A stretch of 56,557 nt of DNA from Acetobacterium fimetarium. Lineage in GTDB: Bacteria; Bacillota; Clostridia; Eubacteriales; Eubacteriaceae. The translations under genes and the position numbers were made by a program. Of the stretch, positions 27,095 to 36,022 are shown piece by piece. The stretch spans positions 1 through 56,557 of the forward strand of contig NZ_WJBC01000019.1 of assembly GCF_014284475.1 (NCBI RefSeq), in the 5' to 3' direction. Below the pieces are notes generated by a model. It saw nothing but the letters and a program-made list of their open reading frames with translations, searched no databases and was not told the DNA's origin. The first letter of the stretch is position 1; each line of letters begins with the position of its first letter.

Positions 27095-29149
27095 CTATTT
27101 TTTTTCCGGGAACGCTTCCTCGAGCAGATCATCCATGGGAATCATCTTTCCTTCAAACTTCGGTTCTTCAATTACCCGTCGGCATTCAAGGAAAATCCGA
27201 ACAGCTCCTTCATAGTTTTCAAGGAAGTTGTCTGACCGCAATATGCCCCGATCCATCAAATGATAGATAAACAATCCCATATAATATACTTTATCCGGTT
27301 CAATATTCTTTAAATTGACGTATTTGAAGAAAGCCGAAAGGGCATTGTCTCCCTCTTCAAGAATTTCGCCGGCGATACGAACCCACTCCAGAGACAGGGC
27401 TTCAGTTACGGCCTCTTTGAAATTAACCCATAAAATTGCTCTTGCAACCGAATCTTCCAGGATATTTAAAGATTTCTGACATTCTTCCGCGCCGCGGTTG
27501 AACGCCTCAATGATTTTAGGCGCATAGGTGACCTGGCCGAGAGCATAATTTTTTCTCAGATTTCCATCCGTATCAATCAATTTGTTTAAGAGTAGGTCAT
27601 TTTCTCTTAACACATCCTGCACTGAATACCATTCGTCATAAATACAGTAAGGCAAATACCCGAAATCAGCAAAAATGTGATCGATAATCCGTCTGACTTC
27701 TAAGTGTTTTTCTCTTTTTCGCTGTACTTCTTTTTGTTTTTTAAGAAATGTTTCCATTTGATAATACAGATTATGACGCTCAAAAAAATGTTCCATTTGC
27801 GAAATGGTCTCAGGCTCATCGCTGTAGAAAATCAGTTCATCAAGATCCCTTAGTTCTTCTCCCGTAATTCTGCCATTATTCATAATCAGCTGCAGATATT
27901 TTTTGTTTTCGTAATTCACTACATTACAGGGATGGTAGATAGCGTTGGGAAAGGTTTCTGTATAAATAAAAAACACCTGTCGACTCCGTCTGAAATAGAT
28001 GATGTAACCTTTTGTGGTGAAAAATCCCCAGCCTTTATCGCTGGGTTTATTGCCATGTTTGATGTTGAAGCCTTCCGCATACAGGCAGTTCTTCAAAAGG
28101 TAGGTGACAACCTTCTCGTTGTTATCAATTCCCATGTTTCTCAGATTCTGACGATAATAAGCCCAGAGCAGTTCAATGGTCGTTCCCTTGGGGTCAAATA
28201 ACGCCTCCATAGAAAACATTTTCTGACCCTTCAAGTTTTTCACAATGCACAAAAGCAGGCAGTCCAGATGAATGGCCTCGATGAATTCGCCCGGTTTGAT
28301 TTTTTCCAGATCCTCGACAACCCGATCGTTGAAGTATTCCAGGCTATCTTTTTTCAGCTTATCCAATAGTTTTGTCGTCTTCTGATTAAATCGATCGATG
28401 GCATTGCCAACTGAAAATAATATACTTTCCGACATCAGGGTCAATACCACGTTTTTTTTCTCATCCCAGGGGTAAGAAACGTTCTTCAATGTCATTTCAT
28501 TGATGATTTCTGACGTCTCGACCTGATAATCCACCAGCGTGTCACTGGGAATGGAAATATAAATGAGTTTCGGATTCTCAATGGTATCAATCAGCAAACC
28601 TCTTCTGCTCAAAAACACATTGGCTTTAACCAGTTCATTATCCGTTCCACAATTGACTTCCACTTCCTCAAGAAATTGTTCATTTTGAATCATGTAGGCA
28701 ATAAAATTCCGGGTCGTATCCAATCCCTGATCCTTCAGATTGGGTTCAAAACCATAGAGCAGCAGCTTGTGCACGATGCGCACGATATCCCTTTGTCGGT
28801 CAATGCCTCTTCCTTCTTTAGCGCGAATAATCGTCTGATTTAATGGTGAATCCAGTTTATAGTAGTTCGGTTCAACTGAAAAAAGGGCTTCAACCGCTAA
28901 CAGGATCAAAAGATCCACCTCAACTGAAACCATTCCATTTTTCTGAACATCCTTATTTTTCATCAGGTTGTTTGTCATCCACTGATACATGTCATCAATC
29001 TTGTCAATACCTTTTTTCACAATTCCGTGGCAGTCTCCACAGAGAACATCATATTTTATATTTAATTTCTCACTCTCAATTTTATAACTCCGCTCAAAAA
29101 AGCCAATGGCTTTTCCACATTTATTACATGGCGTTTTCATTTTTTCCAA
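27095..29149 (-). CDS. Protein of unknown function with an N-terminal zinc ribbon
   Basis: A 684-aa cytosolic protein that I do not recognise. Residues 7-40 have two Cys pairs, CNKCGK and CGDCHG, about 30 residues apart, suggesting a zinc ribbon. The rest is mixed helical sequence without signal peptide or membrane segments, with a basic coiled-coil-like stretch (KKQKEVQRKREKHLEVRRI, about 477-495) and an acidic C terminus (DDLLEEAFPEKK). No nuclease, ATPase or kinase motif stands out. It lies 28 bp upstream of the response regulator, so co-transcription with RR-HK-alcohol dehydrogenase is likely. Composition is like its neighbours, with no sign of recent transfer. Confidence 0.8.
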   Translation of the reverse strand: MEKMKTPCNKCGKAIGFFERSYKIESEKLNIKYDVLCGDCHGIVKKGIDKIDDMYQWMTNNLMKNKDVQKNGMVSVEVDLLILLAVEALFSVEPNYYKLDSPLNQTIIRAKEGRGIDRQRDIVRIVHKLLLYGFEPNLKDQGLDTTRNFIAYMIQNEQFLEEVEVNCGTDNELVKANVFLSRRGLLIDTIENPKLIYISIPSDTLVDYQVETSEIINEMTLKNVSYPWDEKKNVVLTLMSESILFSVGNAIDRFNQKTTKLLDKLKKDSLEYFNDRVVEDLEKIKPGEFIEAIHLDCLLLCIVKNLKGQKMFSMEALFDPKGTTIELLWAYYRQNLRNMGIDNNEKVVTYLLKNCLYAEGFNIKHGNKPSDKGWGFFTTKGYIIYFRRSRQVFFIYTETFPNAIYHPCNVVNYENKKYLQLIMNNGRITGEELRDLDELIFYSDEPETISQMEHFFERHNLYYQMETFLKKQKEVQRKREKHLEVRRIIDHIFADFGYLPYCIYDEWYSVQDVLRENDLLLNKLIDTDGNLRKNYALGQVTYAPKIIEAFNRGAEECQKSLNILEDSVARAILWVNFKEAVTEALSLEWVRIAGEILEEGDNALSAFFKYVNLKNIEPDKVYYMGLFIYHLMDRGILRSDNFLENYEGAVRIFLECRRVIEEPKFEGKMIPMDDLLEEAFPEKK

Positions 29150-29269
29150 TCCTTCCCTGTCATCTGGCTTAAAAATTCTATTTCAGCAATAACTTGCTTA
29201 ACTTTCTCATGGTATCCATCGTCTTAATAGACCATTCTATAGTTTACCATAAAACTCTGTTTTTTTCTC

Positions 29270-29317
29270 AAAAAAAACACAAAAGAGCAACCTATTTAAG
29301 GTTACTCTTTTGTGTTT
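29270..29317 (-). terminator. Terminator after mnmA
   Basis: A long stem AACACAAAAGAG-AACCT / AGGTT-CTCTTTTGTGTT with a short loop, followed on the minus strand by a run of T residues, directly after the mnmA stop codon. Confidence 0.88.
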
Positions 29318-29330
29318 GGTTATAAAATTT

Positions 29331-30446
<1,116 letters not shown>

Positions 30447-31634
30447 TTAATTGATTGCTTCCGCCATTTTCTTTGCCAATGCTTTAAGTTTGATTACATC
30501 CGCTTCATCAGGCGTCCCCTGAATCATCAGTATTTCATCGATGGTATCAGCTTTTGTGCATTCAATAAACGCATTGAAATTCTTATCTGCACCGCCGCTC
30601 CAGCTGTAATTACCAAAAAAGCCTACTTTATGATTATCCACTCTAATTTCACTTAATTTATAAAGCAGATTTGCCATCTTGGGGAAAATCTGGCCGTAAT
30701 AAGAAGGAGCCCCCAGGAACAACCCTTTGTATTTCCAGATATCAGAAATGATAAAAGAAATATCGGTTTTGGCAACATCATATAATTTCACTTCGCCGAC
30801 ACCTTCACTTTTCAGGGCAATCGCCAAAGCTTCCGCTGCTTTTTGAGTGCAACCGTACATGGAACCATAAGCGATGACCACGCCCGGATCCGTTTCTTTT
30901 GCACTCATTTTTACATACATATCCAATATATGCTTGGGGTTATCGCGCCAGATCAGCCCATGGGAAGGGCAAATGGTTTCGATCTCAATTCCGCCCAGTT
31001 TATTTAAAGCTTTTAACGCCTGGCCCGCAACCTTTCCGACGATGCATGCATAATAGCGTCGTGTCGGTTCTTCAAAAGCCGCCAGATCATTGTCCCCATC
31101 AAAAATGCTTCCAACCGGTGCTTTAAAACTACCGAACACATCCATTGAAAACAGAACCTTATCGGTTATGTCATAAGTCACCATGGATTCCGGCCAATGA
31201 ACCATTGGCGTCATGAAAAACTGAAGCGTATGCTTGCCAAGGCAAAGCGTATCCCCGTCACAGACCTCATGAAGATTTTCACAGATTTTGTAGAAATTGT
31301 TCATGATGGGAAAGGTCTTTTTATTTCCAACAATCTGCATATCCGGATATTCCGCCAGCAGCTCGGTAATGCCGCTGGAATGGTCCGGCTCCATATGATT
31401 CACAATCAGGTAATCAACCATTTTATCGCCGATAATTGATTTGATCTTTTCAATGTATTCATCTGCTTTAATCGATTTTACTGTATCAATTATCGCTACT
31501 TTTTCATCATTAATCACGTAGGCATTATAGGAAACGCCTTCCTGATCAATTGGCCACATTCCCTCAAAAAGTATTGTCTGATAATCATTGACGCCAACCC
31601 AGAAAATCTCATCTTTTATGTTTACTGCATTCAT
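30447..31634 (-). CDS. A-type flavodiiron protein (FprA-like)
   Basis: A 395-aa flavoprotein that reduces O2 or NO to protect anaerobes. The ATG at 31634 was chosen because GGAGG lies 7 bp upstream and homologues begin near MNAVNIKDEIFWVG; the longer frame to 31700 lacks such a site. The metallo-beta-lactamase-like half carries the diiron ligands HMEPDHSSG (about 79-87), followed by MVHWPESM and SMDVFGSF. The C-terminal flavodoxin half begins VIAYGSMYGCTQKAAEAL (about 255). No rubredoxin domain is fused, as expected for class A. Confidence 0.94.
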   Translation of the reverse strand: MNAVNIKDEIFWVGVNDYQTILFEGMWPIDQEGVSYNAYVINDEKVAIIDTVKSIKADEYIEKIKSIIGDKMVDYLIVNHMEPDHSSGITELLAEYPDMQIVGNKKTFPIMNNFYKICENLHEVCDGDTLCLGKHTLQFFMTPMVHWPESMVTYDITDKVLFSMDVFGSFKAPVGSIFDGDNDLAAFEEPTRRYYACIVGKVAGQALKALNKLGGIEIETICPSHGLIWRDNPKHILDMYVKMSAKETDPGVVIAYGSMYGCTQKAAEALAIALKSEGVGEVKLYDVAKTDISFIISDIWKYKGLFLGAPSYYGQIFPKMANLLYKLSEIRVDNHKVGFFGNYSWSGGADKNFNAFIECTKADTIDEILMIQGTPDEADVIKLKALAKKMAEAIN

Positions 31635-31671
31635 ATTATTCCTCCACTTTCCTTGTGATCTACTACGCTTA

Positions 31672-31700
31672 AATATAACCTTTATTATAAATTTTTTCAA
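31672..31700 (-). promoter_or_regulatory. Promoter of the flavodiiron-mnmA transcript
   Basis: TTGAAA (31700-31695), 17-bp spacer, TATATT (31677-31672), upstream of the GGAGG and ATG at 31634. Confidence 0.6.
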
Positions 31701-31703
31701 GAG

Positions 31704-31727
31704 GAAAAAACATCTCCTTCAGATGTT
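31704..31727 (-). terminator. Terminator-like hairpin upstream of the flavodiiron promoter
   Basis: Minus-strand stem AACATCT/AGATGTT with a 5-nt loop and six T residues. No annotated minus-strand gene lies upstream of it. Confidence 0.65.
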
Positions 31728-32023
31728 GGATCGCATTATTTTTGATGGTAAAACCCTGACTGCTCCAGATTATTGCCCGGGGTGGAAGCGTGCCACCGGA
31801 AATCGCTTTTTATCAAAAAATAAAAAAGAGGCACTCAATGCACCTCTTTTTCAAGAAAATTAAGAAAGGAAATTAAAACGTTTTCACACCATGGTGTTAT
31901 TATATACGATTACATTTAAAAAATCCAGCACTTTTTTATCTTTTTATGATTTTTTTTAATTTATTTTTCATTCAGTGCCTTATACAGCCAAAAAACCCCC
32001 ATGAAATTTTACTTTTTATAATG
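31728..32023. other. Intergenic region with a structured segment and a second terminator
   Basis: No convincing gene. A GC-rich segment at about 31770-31812 contains a GGTGG/CCACC hairpin. A second hairpin at 31822-31852 (GAGG-CA/TG-CCTC) is flanked by A/T runs on both sides and could terminate either strand. The remainder is A/T-rich. See the findings for a possible small RNA. Confidence 0.5.
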
Positions 32024-32053
32024 TTTACGATTTTAAAAAAGCTATGTTATAAT
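32024..32053 (+). promoter_or_regulatory. Promoter of the 95-aa protein gene
   Basis: TTTACG (32024-32029), 18-bp spacer, TATAAT (32048-32053), about 45 bp upstream of the start codon. Confidence 0.5.
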
Positions 32054-32096
32054 GGAAACAACAATCTTTAATCCGATACTGAAAGGAGCTGGTAAA

Positions 32097-32384
32097 ATGA
32101 GTGAACAAAATGACACCGATTTTTCTGCAGCTGATTCACAATGGAGTGAGAAGGAAATAAAAGAGGAGCTACGTCGTTTGTTTCTCGGTGGCGATGATTG
32201 GAGCAAGGAAGCCTGCATGGGTTATTTTATTAAAACCTGTCAGTCTGCCAAACTCGATACCAAGACCACCCAGACTTTAGCGATCACCCTCTATCATCTT
32301 TTTGATGAATTATCTGTTGGCGACGCGAAAAAATTCTATTACAATGAATGTCACGCTATTTTAACCGGACGCAGTGACGTTTAG
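32097..32384 (+). CDS. Small acidic protein of unknown function
   Basis: A 95-aa protein starting MSEQNDTDFSAADSQWSEKE. The ATG at 32097 is favoured over the upstream ATG at 32052 because AAAGGAG lies 8-12 nt before it and the longer form would begin inside the -10 box. The protein is acidic and helical, with WSKEACMGYFIKTCQSAKLD and ITLYHLFDELSVGDAKKF. No family was recognised. It is a stand-alone gene with a good promoter and a strong terminator, so it is probably real. Confidence 0.7.
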   Translation: MSEQNDTDFSAADSQWSEKEIKEELRRLFLGGDDWSKEACMGYFIKTCQSAKLDTKTTQTLAITLYHLFDELSVGDAKKFYYNECHAILTGRSDV

Positions 32385-32476
32385 TCTTAAAATCATCAAT
32401 GAATCACTACACCAGTTGTTGGCCGTCACCCGCACTTTATAGATGCTTGCCAAATTCGTTGCCTGACATAAATCAG

Positions 32477-32540
32477 GGACTGCCGCAAACTCGTAAAACC
32501 TTGAATTGGTTTTACTGCTTTGTGGCAGTCCTTTTCTTTT
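32477..32540 (+). terminator. Terminator of the 95-aa protein gene
   Basis: A long imperfect stem (GGACTGCC-CAAA / TTTG-GGCAGTCC with inner GTAAAACC / GGTTTTAC) followed on the plus strand by TTTTCTTTTTC. Confidence 0.8.
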
Positions 32541-32597
32541 TCAAGGAATCCCCACTTTAACCATATTGGGAAAACCCTGATCCAAAGAATTATTTGT

Positions 32598-33824
32598 TTA
32601 CATAGCGGAATAGGCCGAATAGATATCAAAAACCGGCAACATCACCGATGCTAAAATAAAGAGCACCATCCCTCCTAAGACAATCAGTATCAAGGGTTCC
32701 AGTGCTGTACTCAGTAACTGGATACGATTCTGCATCTCATCTTTGTAAATTCTGTTAACCGATTCCAGCACCACCGGCAAAGAACCGGATGTTTCACCAA
32801 TCCTCACCAGTTGACAAAACAAACTTGGAAAAGCCGCGCTTTCTTCCATACCCTGGGCCAGACTCGTCCCCTCTGATATTTTTTTCACCAGAATGACCAC
32901 TTCTTTCTTCAGATAGCGGTTTTCAGTAATGCCTGCCAATTGACTCAAAGCAGTCAGGAGATCAATCCCGCTGTTCAATAGCATGGCAAGTGTTTTCGCC
33001 ATCATTGAGAGACTTCTTTTTTGGTTAATACTTCCCGTCAGCGGCATTTTAGTCTTTAGATAATCCCTGCTCAAGGCAACTTTTGGCACTTCTGCGATCA
33101 TGAAAGCCAGCAGCACACTGCCGCCGGCAACCAGAATAATCATTGGCCAATACGTCGTCAACATTTGACTGATGCCAAGCAGTATATACGTTGGTTTCGG
33201 AAGCGGCGCCTCCATGGCTTCAAACATTCCAACAAAGGTTGGCAGCACATAGGTGAGCAAAAAAAGCAGCACCAGAATTGCCGTGAAAACAAGTATCATT
33301 GGATAAAAGAGGACCTGCTGAAGCTGACGGCGGTTCTGCTCCTGCGTCTCATAATGCTCGGCCATGCCAAGAAGAATCTCGGTCAGATTTCCACTCATTT
33401 CACCGGCCGCCACCATAAAAACAAAGAGCTCCGGAAATGATTTCGGATAGGCGGCCATCGCCTGGGAAAGACTCTCTCCGGACTGTATCCGGATGCAAAT
33501 TCCTTTGATATCCCTGGCAAATCCTTTGTTTCTTGTTTCATCGCCAATAATTTCCAGACATCGCAAAATGGATACTCCGGCATTCATCATGATGTGGAAC
33601 TGTCGGCAAAACTGACTGAATTCATCGGCAGCTACCGGTTTTAAGCGAAGATCAAATTCTTTGTTTAATAATTCATCCGCTCGCCTTTTTTCCGTTATTT
33701 CCAGTACAATCAGATTCTGTCCATGAAGCAAAACAGCAGCATCTCTCAATGTTTTTGCCGTAACAGTTCCTGAAATATCCTCACCCCGATAGTTTTTCGC
33801 TTTGTAATTAAAATCCTTGTCCAT
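32598..33824 (-). CDS. Type II secretion/type IV pilus inner-membrane protein (PilC/GspF family)
   Basis: A 408-aa platform protein of pilus-like machines. It has an N-terminal soluble domain (FNYKAKNYRGEDISGTVTA) and two T2SSF domains (about 70-195 and 275-400), each with FxRQFHIMMNAGVSILRCLE- or MMAKTLAMLLNSGIDLLTAL-type starts. Membrane segments lie near 170-195, 215-240 and 375-400. It follows pilB by 9 bp. No pilin, prepilin peptidase or other pilus gene is in the window. Confidence 0.92.
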   Translation of the reverse strand: MDKDFNYKAKNYRGEDISGTVTAKTLRDAAVLLHGQNLIVLEITEKRRADELLNKEFDLRLKPVAADEFSQFCRQFHIMMNAGVSILRCLEIIGDETRNKGFARDIKGICIRIQSGESLSQAMAAYPKSFPELFVFMVAAGEMSGNLTEILLGMAEHYETQEQNRRQLQQVLFYPMILVFTAILVLLFLLTYVLPTFVGMFEAMEAPLPKPTYILLGISQMLTTYWPMIILVAGGSVLLAFMIAEVPKVALSRDYLKTKMPLTGSINQKRSLSMMAKTLAMLLNSGIDLLTALSQLAGITENRYLKKEVVILVKKISEGTSLAQGMEESAAFPSLFCQLVRIGETSGSLPVVLESVNRIYKDEMQNRIQLLSTALEPLILIVLGGMVLFILASVMLPVFDIYSAYSAM

Positions 33825-33833
33825 TGCCCGCCT

Positions 33834-35492
33834 CTAATGATGCCAGTCATTCTCAAAAGCCAGAATCTCCAGGCCTTCATCTAAAGAAGTACTGCCGTTC
33901 AAGATATACTGTTTCAAAGATTCTTCGATTGGGACAAGACCTTCGTCCATCGCAATTGAACGGATGGTATCATAGTCTTTTCCCTGATCAATCGACTCGC
34001 GAATGCTGCGCGTTATTTTCACAACTTCCTGAACTGCCAGTCGTCCGCGATAACCGGTATCATGACAGAACGGACAGCCTTGAGGATAATAAAGCTTGAC
34101 CGCTTCATCGGGCAGTCCCAGTAAATTTTTTTCTTCCTGAGTGGCCCACCCTTCCTTTCTGCAATTTGGGCAGAGCCTTTTTACCAGTTTTTGAGAAATA
34201 ATCCCCCGAAGTGCTGAAGACAATAAATACAGCGGGACCTGCATGTCCATCAATCGCGTAATTGAAGCAATCGCATTGTTGGTATGAATGGTCGATAAAA
34301 CAAGATGCCCGGTAATCGCTGCCCGCGTTGCCATCGAAGCGGTTTCCTCATCCCGAATTTCGCCAACCATGATCACATTCGGATCTTGTCTGAGAATTGA
34401 ACGAAGTCCCATGGCAAAATTGAGCCCGGTCTTTTCATTCACCTGAATCTGATTGACATCTTCCATCTGAAATTCAACCGGATCTTCAATCGTAATGATA
34501 TTATGGGTTCTTGAGTTAATCTCGTTAAGCAGACTATACAGCGTCGTTGTTTTTCCGCTTCCGGTCGGCCCTGATGCCAGGATCAATCCATGGGGAGAGC
34601 GCATGATTTCCTTAAGCAAATTTTTCTGATCCGTTGAGAATCCCAGTTCTTCTATCTTCATCAGGAATTTACGCTGATCCAGCAAACGCAGAACAATTTT
34701 TTCGCCGTGGATCGTCGGTATCGTCGACAGTCGTACATCAATCTGTCGCCCCTCAACTGTCGTCGTAAAAGCGCCGTCCTGGGGAAAACGATGTTCCGCG
34801 ATATCGCAGCCGCCAAGTATTTTAAGTCTTGAGATCAACCCCTGCCAGGTTTTTTCTTCCAGTAATTTCATCGGCTGCAGCAGCCCATCAATGCGGAGCC
34901 GAATTTGAATCTTTTTAGCAAACGCTTCAATGTGGATGTCGCTGGCACCCAGGGAAACACCTTCTTCGATTATTTCGTTCGCCAGGCTAATGATCGACGG
35001 CTCCTCGCTTTCCCCGTCGTCTTGATGCCATCCCGCCGCAGTGTTTTCCTCATTGCTGATTTTATGATAGTATCTTCGGATCAGACGCTGAATACATTCT
35101 TTTTCGGCAACTAATATTTTCAGGCGCTTTTTTGTTATCTGCTGCAATCCCCGGATGGCTTCTTCATCGGTCGGATCAGCCATCAGGATAATCAAATGCG
35201 CTTCATCCGGCTGTTTCAGCGGAAAAACAAGATACTCCTGAGCCTGTTCTTTGGTAAAGAAAGCCAGACTGTTTGAATCCATTCGGTCTTTCTGAGGATC
35301 ATAGACATCAAACCCCCACTCATTATGAAAGGTCAAAAGCAATGTTTCGTCCGAAATGACCCGATCTTTCAATAATAACTCCAGCACTGAATTCCCTGAT
35401 TGTTGTGCTGCTTTTATCCTGTCAACAATATCCTGGCGCGTTATTTCCTTATTTTTCAAAAGCATTTCCAAAACAATCTTGTTTTCTTTCAT
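33834..35492 (-). CDS. Type II secretion/type IV pilus assembly ATPase (PilB/GspE family)
   Basis: A 552-aa motor ATPase. The N-terminal T2SSE_N domain (about 1-150) precedes the catalytic core. Walker A is ASGPTGSGKTTTLYSL (about 312-327), the Asp box IEDPVEFQMEDVNQIQVN, Walker B VIMVGEIRDEETA and the His box ITGHLVLSTIHTNNA. A tetracysteine metal site CPNCRK...CPFCHDTG occurs near 445-480, typical of PilB/GspE. GGAGG precedes the ATG. With pilC it forms a two-gene operon for a type IV pilus, competence pseudopilus or secretion system. Confidence 0.94.
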   Translation of the reverse strand: MKENKIVLEMLLKNKEITRQDIVDRIKAAQQSGNSVLELLLKDRVISDETLLLTFHNEWGFDVYDPQKDRMDSNSLAFFTKEQAQEYLVFPLKQPDEAHLIILMADPTDEEAIRGLQQITKKRLKILVAEKECIQRLIRRYYHKISNEENTAAGWHQDDGESEEPSIISLANEIIEEGVSLGASDIHIEAFAKKIQIRLRIDGLLQPMKLLEEKTWQGLISRLKILGGCDIAEHRFPQDGAFTTTVEGRQIDVRLSTIPTIHGEKIVLRLLDQRKFLMKIEELGFSTDQKNLLKEIMRSPHGLILASGPTGSGKTTTLYSLLNEINSRTHNIITIEDPVEFQMEDVNQIQVNEKTGLNFAMGLRSILRQDPNVIMVGEIRDEETASMATRAAITGHLVLSTIHTNNAIASITRLMDMQVPLYLLSSALRGIISQKLVKRLCPNCRKEGWATQEEKNLLGLPDEAVKLYYPQGCPFCHDTGYRGRLAVQEVVKITRSIRESIDQGKDYDTIRSIAMDEGLVPIEESLKQYILNGSTSLDEGLEILAFENDWHH

Positions 35493-36022
35493 TTCGCCTC
35501 CTGAATGTAAATAAGTTGCCGAATGACCATTCTTTATTTTTTATCCTATCGATCACTTTTCAACTGCATTGATTTCAGTTTCAAGCTAATTCAACCGTCA
35601 TGAATACGTTTAAGTGTCATCATTGTATACCATCTCATTCATATTTACAATAGTTTTCCAATGTCTTTGTTTAATTTCTTTCATCATTACATCCCTGACA
35701 CTTTAATAAGCACTCTTGAAATTCCACCTATTCCTCAAGCTCTGTTGAACCGTTTTAGATCGTCATTTTATGAGCTTCCGTATTGAGCGATTTCTCAGCG
35801 CTTGTTTTTTCAATAAAGTGTTTTCAAAATATACGCATGGGTATAAAATTAAATGCATGGACTGATTCTCGATTGTCCGGAAAATCTAAAACACCGCTGA
35901 AAGATCATCACGCTGAGCATCGTAAATAAACAAAGAGGAGGTATGTAATCAAAAACGCAAAAAATATTCGTCAGTTTTGGAAAAAAGCGAAAAAGCAATA
36001 TGTAACGAAAGGAAGACAAGTC
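35493..36022. other. Intergenic region between pilB and the GDSL hydrolase gene
   Basis: About 530 bp without a recognised gene. A TATAAA at about 35852 could be the -10 of the plus-strand gene, without a clear -35. GAGGAGG at 35936-35942 is an unusually strong ribosome binding site 80 bp before the annotated ATG, and the frame from 35948 to that ATG is open. No known riboswitch motif was seen. Confidence 0.5.

Noticed and set aside
31722-31863. Small plus-strand protein ending LNAPLFQEN
   Set aside because: The frame reads through a terminator hairpin and the ATG lies in another hairpin with no ribosome binding site. A structured RNA is the better reading.
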